Below are positions 27,976 to 37,979 of a stretch of 64,000 bases of DNA, piece by piece; within the stretch, counting starts at the first letter, position 1, and the number at the start of each line of letters is the position of its first letter. The position numbers were made by a program, and so were the translations under genes. The stretch covers positions 45,303 to 109,302 of the forward strand of contig NZ_BFCH01000007.1 in assembly GCF_003112775.1 (NCBI RefSeq), given 5' to 3'. The DNA comes from Mycobacterium montefiorense. GTDB taxonomy: Bacteria; Actinomycetota; Actinomycetes; Mycobacteriales; Mycobacteriaceae. Below the pieces are notes generated by a model, which was not told where the DNA came from, did no database searches, and saw nothing but the letters and a program-made list of their open reading frames with translations.

Positions 27976-28572
27976 TCAAGGGGCGGGCAGAGTGCGCGGT
28001 TTCCAGTCCGGACGAGCCGTCTCGAAAGATTCAATCTCGTCGAGTTTCCGCAGCGTAAGGGCTATATCGTCAAGACCTTCGAGCAGTCGCCATGCGGTGT
28101 GGTCGTCAATCGTGAACGGCAGCACCGTCGTTCCCGCGGTGATATTTCGATCTTGAAGATTGGCAGTGATTTCCAGTCCCGGACTCTGCTCGATGAGCTT
28201 CCAAAGCAGTTCCACTCCGTCCTGGCCGACTTCGGCGGCCAGCAGCCCCGCCTTGCCCGCGTTGCCCCGAAAAATGTCACCGAATCGAGACGAGATGACG
28301 ACCCGGAACCCGTAGTCCATCAGTGACCACACCGCATGCTCACGCGACGAACCGATCCCGAAGTCGGGTCCGGCGACCAAGACCGAGCCTCGGTCAAATG
28401 GACTGAGATTGAGCACGAATGACGGATCTGAGCGCCACGTCGCGAACAAGCCGTCCTCGAACCCAGTTCGGGTGACGCGCTTCAAATACACCGCAGGAAT
28501 GATCTGATCGGTATCGACATTGGAGCGCCGCAGCGGCACGCCAATCCCGGTGTGAGTGTGAAAGGCTTCCAT
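27976..28572 (-). CDS. leuD: 3-isopropylmalate dehydratase small subunit
   Basis: A 198-residue swivel-domain subunit of isopropylmalate isomerase, which converts 2- to 3-isopropylmalate in leucine synthesis. Visible are [15 protein letters not shown] near the start and [15 protein letters not shown] in the middle, both typical of LeuD. Twenty bases downstream of leuC, in one operon, as subunits of the same heterodimer. The last 40 residues are variable. Confidence 0.97.
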   Translation of the reverse strand: MEAFHTHTGIGVPLRRSNVDTDQIIPAVYLKRVTRTGFEDGLFATWRSDPSFVLNLSPFDRGSVLVAGPDFGIGSSREHAVWSLMDYGFRVVISSRFGDIFRGNAGKAGLLAAEVGQDGVELLWKLIEQSPGLEITANLQDRNITAGTTVLPFTIDDHTAWRLLEGLDDIALTLRKLDEIESFETARPDWKPRTLPAP

Positions 28573-28592
28573 CTTCGTCCTCGATTTCGTTT

Positions 28593-30032
28593 TCAGTTCA
28601 AGTCGGCCGGAGCGGACAATGTGCCGCGGACCGCGGTTGCCGCGGCGACGGCCGGTGATACCAAATGTGTACGGCCGCCTTTGCCCTGCCGCCCTTCGAA
28701 GTTGCGGTTGGACGTCGCGGCACAGCGCTCACCTGGCGCAAGCTGATCGGGGTTCATGCCCAGGCACATCGAGCAGCCGGCCTGCCGCCATTCGGCACCG
28801 GCGGCGGTGAATACCTCACCGAGGCCTTCGGCTTCGGCCTGCGCACGCACCCGCATCGAGCCCGGAACGACCAGCATTCGCACACCTTGAGCTACCTTGC
28901 GACGGCGCAAGATGTCGGCCACCACCCGCAGATCCTCGATACGACCGTTGGTACAAGACCCGACGAACACCGCGTCGACGGCGATCTCGCGCATCGGCAT
29001 ACCCGGCCGAAGGTCCATATAGGCCAAGGCTTTCTCCGCGGCCTGCCGTTCGCCGTCGTCGGTCATCAGATCGGGATCGGGCACCGTCGCACCCAATGCC
29101 ACTCCCTGGCCGGGATTGGTCCCCCAGGTGACGAACGGGGTCAACGCCTGGGCATCGAGATAGACATCGGTGTCGAAAACTGCGCCGTCGTCAGTGCGTA
29201 GCTGTTGCCAATACTGCAGCGCGGCATCCCACTGCGCGCCGGTCGGCGCGTGCGAACGGCCACGCAGGAATTCATAGGTGGTCTCGTCTGGGGCCACCAT
29301 TCCGGCCCGGGCACCGGCCTCGATACTCATGTTGCAGACCGTCATCCGGCCTTCCATCGACAGCGATTCGATCGCGCTGCCCCGATATTCGATGACGTGG
29401 CCCTGTCCGCCACCCGTGCCGATCTTTGCGATCAGCGCGAGGATTATGTCCTTGGCCGAGACTCCGGGCGCCAATTGGCCGTCGACATTGACCGCCATTG
29501 TCTTGAAGGGCCGCAACGGCAATGTCTGGGTGGCCAACACATGCTCGACCTCCGAGGTTCCGATTCCTATTGCCAGCGCACCGAATGCCCCGTGGGTGGA
29601 GGTGTGACTGTCCCCACAAACGATTGTCATTCCCGGTTGGGTCAGCCCCAATTGCGGTCCGACGACATGCACGATGCCCTGTTCGATATCGCCCATCGGA
29701 TGTAGCCGGACACCGAATTCGGCGCAGTTATGCCGCAATGTCTCGACCTGAGTGCGCGATACCGGGTCAGCGATCGGCTTGTCGATGTCGACGGTGGGCA
29801 CGTTGTGGTCCTCGGTGGCCAGCGTCAGATCGGTCCGGCGCACCGGGCGGCCGGCCAGCCGCAAACCGTCGAACGCCTGCGGGCTGGTGACCTCGTGCAC
29901 CAAATGCAGGTCGATGTAAATCAAGTCGGGCGCGCCGGCCCCCTCGCCCGACGAGCCGGACACCACAACGTGGTCGTCCCAGACCTTTTCGGCCAGGGTG
30001 CGCGGCTTTGCACCAGGTGTTTCGGATGCCAT
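28593..30032 (-). CDS. leuC: 3-isopropylmalate dehydratase large subunit
   Basis: A 479-residue aconitase-family subunit that carries the 4Fe-4S cluster. The cluster cysteines are in FVGSCTNGR and, later, [10 protein letters not shown] (CxxC); [15 protein letters not shown] and EDHNVPT are family motifs. ATG 30032 was chosen; it gives [21 protein letters not shown]. The 87-base gap to the divergent IclR gene contains the palindromic sites described at 30088. Corresponds to Rv2988c. Confidence 0.97.
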   Translation of the reverse strand: MASETPGAKPRTLAEKVWDDHVVVSGSSGEGAGAPDLIYIDLHLVHEVTSPQAFDGLRLAGRPVRRTDLTLATEDHNVPTVDIDKPIADPVSRTQVETLRHNCAEFGVRLHPMGDIEQGIVHVVGPQLGLTQPGMTIVCGDSHTSTHGAFGALAIGIGTSEVEHVLATQTLPLRPFKTMAVNVDGQLAPGVSAKDIILALIAKIGTGGGQGHVIEYRGSAIESLSMEGRMTVCNMSIEAGARAGMVAPDETTYEFLRGRSHAPTGAQWDAALQYWQQLRTDDGAVFDTDVYLDAQALTPFVTWGTNPGQGVALGATVPDPDLMTDDGERQAAEKALAYMDLRPGMPMREIAVDAVFVGSCTNGRIEDLRVVADILRRRKVAQGVRMLVVPGSMRVRAQAEAEGLGEVFTAAGAEWRQAGCSMCLGMNPDQLAPGERCAATSNRNFEGRQGKGGRTHLVSPAVAAATAVRGTLSAPADLN

Positions 30033-30087
30033 CGTGAAACTCGCCTCGATTCGCCTCATTCGCGGCTCGCTGATCAATCTGGGCTGT

Positions 30088-30126
30088 GATCTCAGAATGC
30101 GAGACGCTAGTATCTCTCTATGAGAC
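30088..30126. promoter_or_regulatory. Leaderless promoter and TCTC/GAGA palindromes between leuC and iclR
   Basis: The -10 hexamer TAGTAT (30108-30113) is six bases before the ATG at 30120, which predicts a leaderless iclR mRNA. Overlapping it are two imperfect palindromes: TCTCA-N4-GCGAGA at 30090-30104, and TCTC...GAGA at 30113-30125 across the start codon. NdgR/LtbR-type IclR regulators of leuCD in actinobacteria recognise TCTCA-type inverted repeats, so these are candidate operators. Confidence 0.55.
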
Positions 30127-30821
30127 AGCATAGCGGCATCGGCGTCCTGGATAAAGCCGTGGATGTGCTGCACACGATCGCGGAATCCTCCTGCGGGTTG
30201 GCCGAACTGTGCGAACGGACCGGCTTGCCGCGGGCCACCACGTACCGGCTGGCGGCCGCGCTTGAAGTACATCGCCTGCTCGCGCGCGACGACGAAGGAC
30301 GTTGGCAGCTGGGGCCCGCGATGACCGAACTCGCCGCGCACGTCAACGACCCATTGCTGGCGGCCGGAGCAGCCGTGCTCCCCCAGTTGCGCGAGACCAC
30401 CGGCGAAAGCGTGCAGCTGTACCGCCGCGAGGGCACGTCGCGGGTGTGTGTGGCCGCCCTGGAACCGTCTGCGGGCCTTCGCGATACGGTCCCGATCGGC
30501 GCACGGTTGCCGATGACGGCGGGCTCGGGGGCCAAAGTTCTGCTCGCCCACAGCGATGCCGCCACGCAAAACGCCGTGCTCCCGACCGCGAAGTTCACCG
30601 ACCGGACGCTGGCCGAAGTACGCCGGCGCGGTTGGGCGCAAAGCGTTGCCGAGCGCGAGCCGGGGGTGGCGAGTGTGTCCGCGCCGGTGCGCGACGGCCG
30701 TGGTGTGGTCGTTGCCGCCATCTCTGTGTCGGGACCCATTGACCGGATCGGTCGGCGTCCGGGATCGCGCTGGGCCGCCGACCTCTTGTCGGCGGCCGAC
30801 GCAATGGCTCGGCGTCTGTAA
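30120..30821 (+). CDS. IclR-family regulator, likely of leuCD (NdgR/LtbR type)
   Basis: A 233-residue transcription regulator. Winged helix at about 5-65 ([35 protein letters not shown]), then an effector-binding IclR domain ([56 protein letters not shown]). Divergent from leuCD, the position occupied by LtbR in Corynebacterium and NdgR in Streptomyces, which control leucine synthesis. Corresponds to Rv2989. Probably autoregulated through the sites covering its own start. Confidence 0.93.
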   Translation: MRQHSGIGVLDKAVDVLHTIAESSCGLAELCERTGLPRATTYRLAAALEVHRLLARDDEGRWQLGPAMTELAAHVNDPLLAAGAAVLPQLRETTGESVQLYRREGTSRVCVAALEPSAGLRDTVPIGARLPMTAGSGAKVLLAHSDAATQNAVLPTAKFTDRTLAEVRRRGWAQSVAEREPGVASVSAPVRDGRGVVVAAISVSGPIDRIGRRPGSRWAADLLSAADAMARRL

Positions 30822-30828
30822 TTCGAGT

Positions 30829-30904
30829 CGAGTGTGCGTCCGGGGCGGCGAGATCCCGGATCTCTCGCCGTCGGCGCAAACTCAACGCCACCAGTGCACA
30901 CTCG
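30829..30904. repeat. Nested intergenic palindrome (GTGC-type element B)
   Basis: Outer arms CGAGTGTGC (30829-30837) and GCACACTCG (30896-30904) are perfect inverted copies; inside, CGGCGAGATC (30846-30855) pairs with GATCTCTCGCCG (30859-30870) apart from a two-base bulge. It fills the gap between the iclR stop and the next gene. Resembles the element at 40406 in its outer GTGCAC-type arms. Confidence 0.7.
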
Positions 30905-30931
30905 CCGCAGACCGCCTGACAAACTGACGCG

Positions 30932-31444
30932 ATGGGAACCAATCAGCGCGCGAGCATCGTCATGTCCGACGATGAGATCGCCGATTTCGTCGTCAAGAGC
31001 CGCACCGGAACAATGGCCACCATTGGGCGCGACGGCCAGCCGCACCTGACCGCCATGTGGTACGCCGTCGTCGATGGCGAAATCTGGATAGAGACCAAAG
31101 CCAAGTCTCAGAAAGCCGTCAATCTGACCCGCGATCCGCGAGTGACTTTTTTGATCGAGGACGGCGACACCTACGACACGCTGCGTGGGGTGTCCTTTGA
31201 GGGCGTTGCCGAGATCGTCGACGACCCCGAGGTCTCGCACCGCGTCGGGGTCAGCGTGTGGGAGCGCTACACCGGTCCCTACACCGACGACATGTTGCCC
31301 TTCGTCGAGCAGATGATGAATAAGAGGGTGTGCGTGCGCATCGTCGCCCGGCGCTCGCGCTCGTGGGATCACCGCAAACTTGGGATGCCGCCGATGCCGG
31401 TGGGTGGATCCACCGCACCGGCCGTGCAGGGGACCGGCCAGTAA
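30932..31444 (+). CDS. PPOX/FDOR split-barrel protein, probably F420-dependent
   Basis: A 170-residue split beta-barrel flavin/deazaflavin oxidoreductase. TGTMATIGRDGQPHLTAMWY and ETKAKSQKAVNLTRDPRVTFLIEDGDTYDTLRG match the F420-binding PPOX (FDOR-B) subfamily. Ortholog of Rv2991. It may reduce a quinone-, biliverdin- or steroid-like acceptor with F420H2; the substrate is not known. Its C-terminal 30 residues are proline-rich and poorly conserved. It ends seven bases before the tRNA-Glu gene of the other strand. Confidence 0.85.
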   Translation: MGTNQRASIVMSDDEIADFVVKSRTGTMATIGRDGQPHLTAMWYAVVDGEIWIETKAKSQKAVNLTRDPRVTFLIEDGDTYDTLRGVSFEGVAEIVDDPEVSHRVGVSVWERYTGPYTDDMLPFVEQMMNKRVCVRIVARRSRSWDHRKLGMPPMPVGGSTAPAVQGTGQ

Positions 31445-31451
31445 ATATTTG

Positions 31452-31524
31452 TAGCCCCGATGGGATTCGAACCCACGCTACCGCCGTGAGAGGGCGGCGT
31501 CCTAGGCCGCTAGACGACGGGGCC
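31452..31524 (-). tRNA. tRNA-Glu (anticodon CTC)
   Basis: A complete cloverleaf of 73 bases: acceptor GGCCCCG/CGGGGCT with discriminator A, D-arm with CTAGCGGCCTAGG, anticodon stem CCGCC/GGCGG around loop CTCTCAC (anticodon CTC), T-arm GTGGG/CCCAT around TTCGAAT. CCA is not encoded. It lies next to gltX, whose product charges it. Confidence 0.96.
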
Positions 31525-31597
31525 AGAACCGATCCGAGCTGCCAGCATAGCTCACCCGACGGGGGCCGCCTAATCGCTTGCAGCTTGACGGATTTTG

Positions 31598-31669
31598 CTG
31601 GGGTACCAGGACTCGAACCTAGAATGGCTGAACCAGAATCAGCTGTGTTGCCAGTTACACCATACCCCA
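31598..31669 (-). tRNA. tRNA-Gln (anticodon CTG)
   Basis: A 72-base cloverleaf: acceptor TGGGGTA/TACCCCA with discriminator G, anticodon stem GCTGA/TCAGC around loop TTCTGGT (anticodon CTG), T-arm with TTCGAGT. In mycobacteria it is first charged with Glu by the non-discriminating GltX and then amidated by GatCAB, all of which are encoded in this window. A 73-base spacer separates it from tRNA-Glu. Confidence 0.96.
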
Positions 31670-31681
31670 TTGGCTGCCTAA

Positions 31682-31702
31682 AACCGCTGCTCAGAGCGGG
31701 TT
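31682..31702 (-). terminator. Possible terminator after gltX
   Basis: On the minus strand AACC(C)GCT and AGCGGTT pair around a short loop, followed by TT. It lies about 80 bases after the gltX stop and just upstream of tRNA-Gln, so it could separate the tRNA transcript from gltX. Confidence 0.35.
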
Positions 31703-31784
31703 TCGCTGGCTGTTACCAACCTCGAAGACCGCCGCTGCCAGCCGTCGTCGGCCTTTGCAAACCGCTGTGCAGATTACCAAAGAT

Positions 31785-33251
31785 TTAGACCGCCCCGTCG
31801 CGCGCAGCCCGCAACCGCCCCACGCTGCGGTCGCGGCCGAGCAGCTCGAGAGACTCGAACAGCGGCGGGCTGATTGTCGTCCCGGTTGCGGCCACCCGGA
31901 TCGGGCCAAAGGCTTTGCGTGGTTTAAGCGCCAGACCGTCGATCAGTGCGGCTTTGAGCGCCTCCTCGATCTGGGCCACGGTCCAGTCCGTCACGCCGTC
32001 CAGCGCCGTCAGGGCGGCGTCCAGCACCCCCGCCCCGTCGGGACCGAGTTCCTTGGCGGCGGCCTTGGGATCGATCACGTACTCGTCGTCGTTGAGGAAC
32101 TTCAGCAGCTCCCAGGCATCGCCGAGCACCACGATGCGGGTCTGCACCAGCTCGGCGGCGATGGCGAAAGCCGCGTCCTGAACCCCCAAGCGATAACCGT
32201 GCACGTTGAAGTAGTCGCGCAGCCGATCGGTGAAATCGTGCACGTCGAGCATCCGGATGTGTTCGGCGTTGAGAGCGTCGGCCTTCTTCTGATCGAATCG
32301 GGCCGGGTTGGAGTTGACGTCGACCACGTCGAACGCGGCCACCATTTCGTCGAGACTGAATAGATCGTGATCGTCGGCGATCGCCCAGCCCAGCAACGCA
32401 AGGTAATTCAGCAGCCCCTCGGGGATGAAGCCCCGGTCGCGGTGGGCGAACAAATTGGACTGCGGGTCTCGCTTGGACAGCTTTTTGGTGCCCTCCCCCA
32501 ATACCGTTGGCAGGTGAGCGAATTCCGGAATACGCTCGGCCACCTCGATCCGGATCAACGCCTGGTACAACGCCAGCTGACGTGGCGTCGAGGGCAGCAG
32601 GTCCTCGCCGCGCAGCACGTGGGTGATCTTCATCAGCGCGTCGTCGCACGGGTTGACCAAGGTATACAAGGGATCTCCGCTGGCGCGGGTCAGCGCGAAA
32701 TCGGGCACCGAGCCCGCCGCGAAGGTAGTCCTCCCGCGCACCAGGTCGTCCCACGCGAGGTCTTCGTCGGGCATCCGCAACCGCACCACCGGCTTACGGC
32801 CCTGCGCCAGGAACACCGCGCGCTGCTCCTCGGTCAGCTCGCGGTCGAAGTTGTCGTAGCCCAATTTGGGATTGCGGCCGGCGGCGACGTGGCGGGCCTC
32901 GACCTCCTCCGGCGTCGAAAACGCATGGTAGGCCTCACCCGCGGCGAGTAGCTTGTCGACCACCTCGCGGTAGATGTCGCCGCGCTCCGATTGCCGGTAC
33001 GGGCCATAGGGTCCCCCGACTTCGGGCCCCTCGTCCCAATCCAGCCCGAGCCAGCGCAACGCGTCGAGTAGGGCCAGATAGCTTTCCTCGCTGTCGCGCT
33101 CGGCGTCGGTGTCCTCGATGCGAAAGACGAAGGTGCCCCCGGTGTGCCGGGCGTAGGCCCAGTTGAACAGCGCGGTGCGGACCATCCCGACGTGCGGGGT
33201 GCCGGTCGGCGAAGGGCAGAACCGGACCCGAACATCCCCGGGGGCGGTCAC
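31785..33251 (-). CDS. gltX: Glutamyl-tRNA synthetase (non-discriminating)
   Basis: A 488-residue class I synthetase. [12 protein letters not shown] (the HIGH box at 19-22) and TKKLSKRD (the KMSKS box) are both present, with [11 protein letters not shown] and [15 protein letters not shown] between. Because mycobacteria lack glutaminyl-tRNA synthetase, it also charges tRNA-Gln with Glu. GTG 33251 was chosen because it gives [11 protein letters not shown], matches the M. tuberculosis start, and overlaps the FAH stop by four bases (GTGA). Confidence 0.97.
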   Translation of the reverse strand: MTAPGDVRVRFCPSPTGTPHVGMVRTALFNWAYARHTGGTFVFRIEDTDAERDSEESYLALLDALRWLGLDWDEGPEVGGPYGPYRQSERGDIYREVVDKLLAAGEAYHAFSTPEEVEARHVAAGRNPKLGYDNFDRELTEEQRAVFLAQGRKPVVRLRMPDEDLAWDDLVRGRTTFAAGSVPDFALTRASGDPLYTLVNPCDDALMKITHVLRGEDLLPSTPRQLALYQALIRIEVAERIPEFAHLPTVLGEGTKKLSKRDPQSNLFAHRDRGFIPEGLLNYLALLGWAIADDHDLFSLDEMVAAFDVVDVNSNPARFDQKKADALNAEHIRMLDVHDFTDRLRDYFNVHGYRLGVQDAAFAIAAELVQTRIVVLGDAWELLKFLNDDEYVIDPKAAAKELGPDGAGVLDAALTALDGVTDWTVAQIEEALKAALIDGLALKPRKAFGPIRVAATGTTISPPLFESLELLGRDRSVGRLRAARDGAV

Positions 33252-34048
33252 GACTTCCCTTTGCGGACCACGGGATTGGAGAGAGTGCCGATGCCCTCGA
33301 TCGAGATGGAGACGACATCGCCGTCCTCGATGGGGCCGACGCCCGCCGGGGTCCCGGTCAGAATCAGATCGCCCGGCAGCAGGGTCATCACCGCCGAGAT
33401 CCATTCCACGATGGCGGCTACGTCGTGGATCATCAGCGAGGTGCGGCTGTCTTGTTTGACTTGACCGTTGACCTCGGTGCGCAACGCGATGTCGGCCGGG
33501 TCGGTATCGGTGACGACCCACGGTCCGACCGGGCAGAAGGTGTCGTGCCCCTTGGCGCGAGTCCACTGGCCGTCGGCCTTTTGTTGATCGCGCGCCGACA
33601 CGTCGTTGGCGATGGTGTAGCCCAGGATGTTATCGGCGGCCTGGGCGGCGGAGACGTCCTTGCAGGGGCGGCCGATCACCGCCGCCAGCTCACCCTCGAA
33701 ATGCACGGGTGATGCGTTGGCGGGCAACCGAATCGGCACGTTCGGGCCGATGATGGCGGTGTTGGGTTTGAGGAAGATGATGGGATCCGCTGCGACCGGC
33801 CCTGTTCCGAAGCTTGCCATCTCGGCGATGTGGTCGCTGTAGTTCTTGCCGATGCAGACCACCTTGCCGGCCAGCATCGGGGCCAACAGCCGGACGTCGG
33901 CGACCGGCCACGAGCGACCGGTGAAGGTCGGCGTGCCGAACGGGTGCTCGGCGATCTCACGGGCAGTCATCGCGCTGGGATCCTCCAGCGGACCCTCGAT
34001 GCTGACGAACGAGACACCATCCGGACTGGCGATTCGACCTAGGCGCAT
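33248..34048 (-). CDS. Fumarylacetoacetate-hydrolase-family protein
   Basis: A 266-residue FAH-fold enzyme. [12 protein letters not shown] (metal-binding Glu residues), [41 protein letters not shown] and [19 protein letters not shown] are all family motifs. Members include oxaloacetate decarboxylases, hydratases and acylpyruvases; this one matches Rv2993c, often annotated as 2-hydroxyhepta-2,4-diene-1,7-dioate isomerase without proof. ATG 34048 gives [11 protein letters not shown], the conserved start. Co-transcribed with gltX through a four-base overlap. Confidence 0.93.
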   Translation of the reverse strand: MRLGRIASPDGVSFVSIEGPLEDPSAMTAREIAEHPFGTPTFTGRSWPVADVRLLAPMLAGKVVCIGKNYSDHIAEMASFGTGPVAADPIIFLKPNTAIIGPNVPIRLPANASPVHFEGELAAVIGRPCKDVSAAQAADNILGYTIANDVSARDQQKADGQWTRAKGHDTFCPVGPWVVTDTDPADIALRTEVNGQVKQDSRTSLMIHDVAAIVEWISAVMTLLPGDLILTGTPAGVGPIEDGDVVSISIEGIGTLSNPVVRKGKS

Positions 34049-34152
34049 TTCGTCGAGCCTAGTGAAGGTCGCGAGCCCGGCGGCAGCCGGGCGCTGGCTG
34101 CCTGTCCAGCGAGCTACCGACAATTCGCGCAGGCGTGTGCAAGCATGAGCGA

Positions 34153-35457
34153 ATGCCCACGGACCCGGAGGTTACGGGCCAACTGAGCACCGGCGCACGC
34201 TGGTCGGTCTTGGCCGTTTCCCTGGTGGCCACGGCCGGTTCGTTCCTTTTCATCAACGGCATCGCGTTCCTGATCCCCTCATTGCAAGCCGCACGCGGGA
34301 TCCCGCTCGACGAAGCCGCCCTGCTGTCGTCGATGCCCAGCTGGGGCATGGTCGTAACCCTGGTCCTCTGGGGCTATCTGCTCGATCGCGTCGGCGAGCG
34401 GGTCGTGCTGACGCTGGGCTCGGCGCTCACCGCGGCGGCGGCATACGGGGCGGCCTCGGTGCATTCCATGTTGTCGGTCGGCGTCTATCTGTTTCTGGGT
34501 GGCATGGCCGCCGCGGGTTGCAACGCCGCCGGCGGCCGGCTGGTTTCGGCCTGGTTTCCACCGCACCAGCGCGGCCTGGCCATGGGTATCCGCCAGACCG
34601 CGCAACCCCTGGGAATCGCGTTGGGCGCCTTGGTAATTCCCGAGATTGCGGAGCACGGGCCGACCGCGGGGCTGCTGTTCCCGGCGGTGGTCTGCACGTT
34701 GGGGGCGGCGGCAAGCGCGGTGGGGATCGTTGACCCGCCGCGGAAATCCCGGGAGAAGGCGAGCGATCAAGAACTGGCCAGTCCTTACCGAAGCTCGCTG
34801 GCGCTGTGGCGAATTCACACGACATCGGGCCTGATGATGATGCCGCAGACTGTAACCGTGACATTCATGCTGGTGTGGCTGATCAAGAATCTGCACTGGT
34901 CGGTGGCGGCAGCGGGCAGTCTGGTCACCCTCTCCCAATTGCTCGGCGCGCTCGGGCGCGTCGCAGTCGGCCGCTGGTCCGACCGAATCGGCTCGCGCAT
35001 GCGGCCTGTTCGCATCATCGCGGCCTGCGCCGCTGCGACCCTCTTCTTACTCGCGTGGGCCGACCATCTGGACTCGCAGTATCAGGCGCCTCTGATGGCT
35101 GCTATCTCGGTGATCGCGGTGCTCGACAACGGACTTCAGGCCACGGCCATCACCGAGGTCGCCGGACCGTTTTGGAGCGGACGCGCACTGGGCATCCAGA
35201 ACACCGCTCAGCGAGTGATGGCGGCCGCCGGACCGCCGTTGTTCGGTGCGTTGATCACCGCCGCGAAATATCCGCCGGCGTGGGCATTGTGCGGGCTGTT
35301 CCCGCTGGCGGCGATCCCGTTCGTGCCGGCCAAGCTGCTGCCACCGGGTCTGGAAGCTACAGCCCGGCTGCAATCCGTTCGCCGACTTCGGTGGTGGAAA
35401 GCCGTTCGTCCCCGCGAGAGGCCAGATACGTCTCGACGGCCCGGTCCACCCGGCTAG
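34153..35457 (+). CDS. Major facilitator superfamily transporter
   Basis: A 434-residue MFS permease with about 12 hydrophobic segments. The A-like motif [13 protein letters not shown] follows helix 2 and a second copy [15 protein letters not shown] follows helix 8; the central loop contains [10 protein letters not shown]. Corresponds to Rv2994; substrate unknown. ATG 34153 was chosen. The last 33 codons lie antisense inside leuB and give a basic tail ([21 protein letters not shown]) unlike a transporter end, so the natural C terminus may simply run on because no stop was met. Divergent from the FAH gene. Confidence 0.88.
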   Translation: MPTDPEVTGQLSTGARWSVLAVSLVATAGSFLFINGIAFLIPSLQAARGIPLDEAALLSSMPSWGMVVTLVLWGYLLDRVGERVVLTLGSALTAAAAYGAASVHSMLSVGVYLFLGGMAAAGCNAAGGRLVSAWFPPHQRGLAMGIRQTAQPLGIALGALVIPEIAEHGPTAGLLFPAVVCTLGAAASAVGIVDPPRKSREKASDQELASPYRSSLALWRIHTTSGLMMMPQTVTVTFMLVWLIKNLHWSVAAAGSLVTLSQLLGALGRVAVGRWSDRIGSRMRPVRIIAACAAATLFLLAWADHLDSQYQAPLMAAISVIAVLDNGLQATAITEVAGPFWSGRALGIQNTAQRVMAAAGPPLFGALITAAKYPPAWALCGLFPLAAIPFVPAKLLPPGLEATARLQSVRRLRWWKAVRPRERPDTSRRPGPPG

Positions 35458-36367
35458 CGGCCGCGGTGTCGCCGAGGTGGGCAAGCAGCAGCCCCACCGA
35501 CAGGATGGCCGCGGTCGGATCGGCGATGCCCTTGCCGGCGATGTCGGGGGCGCTGCCATGTACCGGCTCGAACATCGACGGATTGGTCCGGGTGGCATCG
35601 ATATTTCCACTCGCGGCCAAGCCAATTCCGCCCGATACCGCGGCGGCGATGTCGGTGATGATGTCGCCGAACAGGTTGTCGGTGACGATCACGTCGAACC
35701 GTCCGGGGTCGGTGACCAGGAAGATGGTGGCGGCGTCGACGTGCTGATAGGCCACCTCGACGTCGGGATACTCCGCACCGACCTCGGCGAAGACTCGCGT
35801 CCACAGCTTCCCGGCGAAGGCCAGCACGTTGTTCTTGTGCACCAACGTCAGATGCTTGCGCCGCTGCCGGGCCCGCTCGAATGCGTCGACCACGACGCGA
35901 CGTACCCCGAACGCGGTGTTGACGCTGACCTCGGTGGCCACCTCGTGGACGGTTCCCGTCCGGATCGCGCCACCGTTGCCGGTGTAGGGGCCTTCGGTCC
36001 CCTCGCGGACCACCACGAAATCGATGGCGGGATCTCCAGCCAGCGGGCTGCTGACGCCCTTGTACAGCTTGGCCGGTCGCAGATTCACGTGGTGGTCGAG
36101 CTCAAAACGCAGGCGCAGCAACAGCCCTCGCTCCAGCACGCCGCTGGGCACCGATGGGTCGCCGATCGCCCCGAGCAGGATCGCGTCGTGCTCGCGCAGC
36201 TCGGCCAGCGCCGACTCCGGTAGCAACTCGCCGGTGGCGTGGAAACGCCGTGCGCCCAGGTCGTATTCGGTCTTCTGCACACCCGGCTTGACCGCGTCGA
36301 GAACCTTGACGGCCTCAGCGACTACCTCCGGCCCGATCCCGTCGCCGCCGATGATCGCCAATCTCAT
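35357..36367 (-). CDS. leuB: 3-isopropylmalate dehydrogenase
   Basis: A 336-residue dehydrogenase for the oxidative decarboxylation of 3-isopropylmalate in leucine synthesis. [33 protein letters not shown], and the cofactor/metal region [22 protein letters not shown] are present, and the catalytic Tyr is in GPYTG. Its 3' end overlaps the convergent transporter gene by 101 bases. ATG 36367 overlaps the serA stop by four bases, so serA-leuB form one unit. Confidence 0.97.
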   Translation of the reverse strand: MRLAIIGGDGIGPEVVAEAVKVLDAVKPGVQKTEYDLGARRFHATGELLPESALAELREHDAILLGAIGDPSVPSGVLERGLLLRLRFELDHHVNLRPAKLYKGVSSPLAGDPAIDFVVVREGTEGPYTGNGGAIRTGTVHEVATEVSVNTAFGVRRVVVDAFERARQRRKHLTLVHKNNVLAFAGKLWTRVFAEVGAEYPDVEVAYQHVDAATIFLVTDPGRFDVIVTDNLFGDIITDIAAAVSGGIGLAASGNIDATRTNPSMFEPVHGSAPDIAGKGIADPTAAILSVGLLLAHLGDTAAASRVDRAVETYLASRGDERLSTTEVGERIAAGL

Positions 36368-37950
36368 GACAGGTCAACCACTTCCAGCTTGTTGGCGCCG
36401 ACCGCCGTCGCGATCTCGGTCCGCACGTCGGCGGGCACGTCGCGGTCGAGCCGCAGCAGAATCGTCGCGCTGGAGCCTTCGGCGTCCTCGGAGAGCTGCG
36501 CGGCTTGGATGTTCACCCCGGCCGCACCCAACAGGGTGCCGATCTTGCCCAGCGCCCCGGGCTGGTCGGCGTAGTTGATCACCAGGTTGGCGCCCTGGGC
36601 CCGCAGATCGAAGTTTCGGCCGTTGATTTGCACGATCTTCTCGACCAACTGCGGACCCGACAAGGTGCCCGCGACGTTGACCCGCGACCCGTCGTGACCG
36701 GCCACCCGCACGTCGAGGACGCTGCGGTGGTTGGGGCTTTCCGAGGCCGTGCTGATTTCGGCCGTCACACCGCGCTCGGCGGCCAGCGCCGGCGCGTTGA
36801 CGAACGTAACCGGATCCTCGACGACCGCCGAGAACAAACCGCGCAGCGCCGAAAGCTTCAGCACCTCAACATCTTCGGAGGCCAGCTCGCCGCGCGCCTG
36901 CACCGACAGCGAGGTGGGAGCGCCATCGGTGAGCGCCGCCGCCAGCAGCCCGAGCTTGCGCGCCAGGTCCAGCCAGGGCGCCACCTCTTCGTTGACCACG
37001 CCGCCGCCGACGTTGACCGCGTCGGGCACGAATTCCCCGGCCAGCGCGAGTCGCACGCTCTCGGCGACGTCGGTGCCGGCCCGATCCTGCGCCTCGGAGG
37101 TGGACGCCCCCAAGTGCGGCGTCACCACCACTTCCGGCAGCTCGAAAAGCGGGCTGTCCGTGCAGGGTTCGGCGGAGAAGACGTCCAGGCCGGCCGCGCG
37201 CACGTGGCCACTGCCGATCGCCTCGGCCAGCGCCGCCTCGTCCACCAGGCCGCCGCGGGCGGCGTTGACGATGATGACGCCGGGCTTGGTCTTGGCCAGC
37301 GCTTCCTTGTCGATCAAACCGGCCGTCTCGGGCGTCTTGGGCAGGTGCACCGAGATGAAGTCGGCGCGAGCCAGCAGGTCGTCCAGCGCCAGCAGTTCGA
37401 TGCCGAGCTGGGCGGCGCGAGCCGGCGACACGTACGGGTCGTAGGCGACGACGTGCGTGCCGAAGGCCTCGATGCGCGCGGCGACCAGCTGGCCGATGCG
37501 GCCCAGCCCGACGATGCCGACCGTCTTGCCGAAGATTTCGGTGCCGTTGAACTTTGACCGCTTCCAGGTGTGGTCGCGCAGGGTGGCGTCGGCCGCGGGG
37601 ACCTGGCGCGCCGCGGACAGCAGCAGCGCCAGCGCGTGCTCGGCGGCGCTGTGGATGTTCGACGTGGGCGCGTTGACGACCAGCACGCCGCGTTCGGTGG
37701 CGGCATCGACGTCGACGTTGTCCAGGCCGACTCCGGCGCGGGCGACGATCTTGAGCTTGGGGGCGGCGGCCAGCACCTCGGCGTCGACCGTGGTGGCCGA
37801 ACGCACCAGCAGCGCGTCGGCCTCGGGCACCGCGGCCAGCAGCTTCTCCCGGTCCGGACCGTCTACCCAGCGCACCTCGACCTGGTCGCCCAGGGCGGCG
37901 ACAGTTGATTCGGCGAGTTTGTCGGCGATTAACACAACAGGCAAGTTCAC
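36364..37950 (-). CDS. serA: D-3-phosphoglycerate dehydrogenase, long form
   Basis: A 528-residue enzyme that oxidises 3-phosphoglycerate, the first step of serine synthesis. NAD motif [16 protein letters not shown] near 145-160; catalytic Arg ([10 protein letters not shown]), Glu (FSAEP) and His (VTPHLGAST). After residue 320 come the allosteric substrate-binding domain and the C-terminal ACT domain ([20 protein letters not shown]), which give serine inhibition in the long mycobacterial form. Length is as in M. tuberculosis SerA1. Divergent from the next gene with only 29 bases between. Confidence 0.97.
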   Translation of the reverse strand: MNLPVVLIADKLAESTVAALGDQVEVRWVDGPDREKLLAAVPEADALLVRSATTVDAEVLAAAPKLKIVARAGVGLDNVDVDAATERGVLVVNAPTSNIHSAAEHALALLLSAARQVPAADATLRDHTWKRSKFNGTEIFGKTVGIVGLGRIGQLVAARIEAFGTHVVAYDPYVSPARAAQLGIELLALDDLLARADFISVHLPKTPETAGLIDKEALAKTKPGVIIVNAARGGLVDEAALAEAIGSGHVRAAGLDVFSAEPCTDSPLFELPEVVVTPHLGASTSEAQDRAGTDVAESVRLALAGEFVPDAVNVGGGVVNEEVAPWLDLARKLGLLAAALTDGAPTSLSVQARGELASEDVEVLKLSALRGLFSAVVEDPVTFVNAPALAAERGVTAEISTASESPNHRSVLDVRVAGHDGSRVNVAGTLSGPQLVEKIVQINGRNFDLRAQGANLVINYADQPGALGKIGTLLGAAGVNIQAAQLSEDAEGSSATILLRLDRDVPADVRTEIATAVGANKLEVVDLS

Positions 37951-37979
37951 GCGGCCAGCCTATCGGCTGTAATTGACCG
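37951..37979. promoter_or_regulatory. 29-base divergent promoter gap between serA and the oxidoreductase
   Basis: The whole gap is 29 bases. TGTAAT at 37968-37973 is six bases before the ATG at 37980, which suggests a leaderless plus-strand mRNA. The serA promoter must then lie largely inside the coding sequence of the neighbouring gene. Confidence 0.35.
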
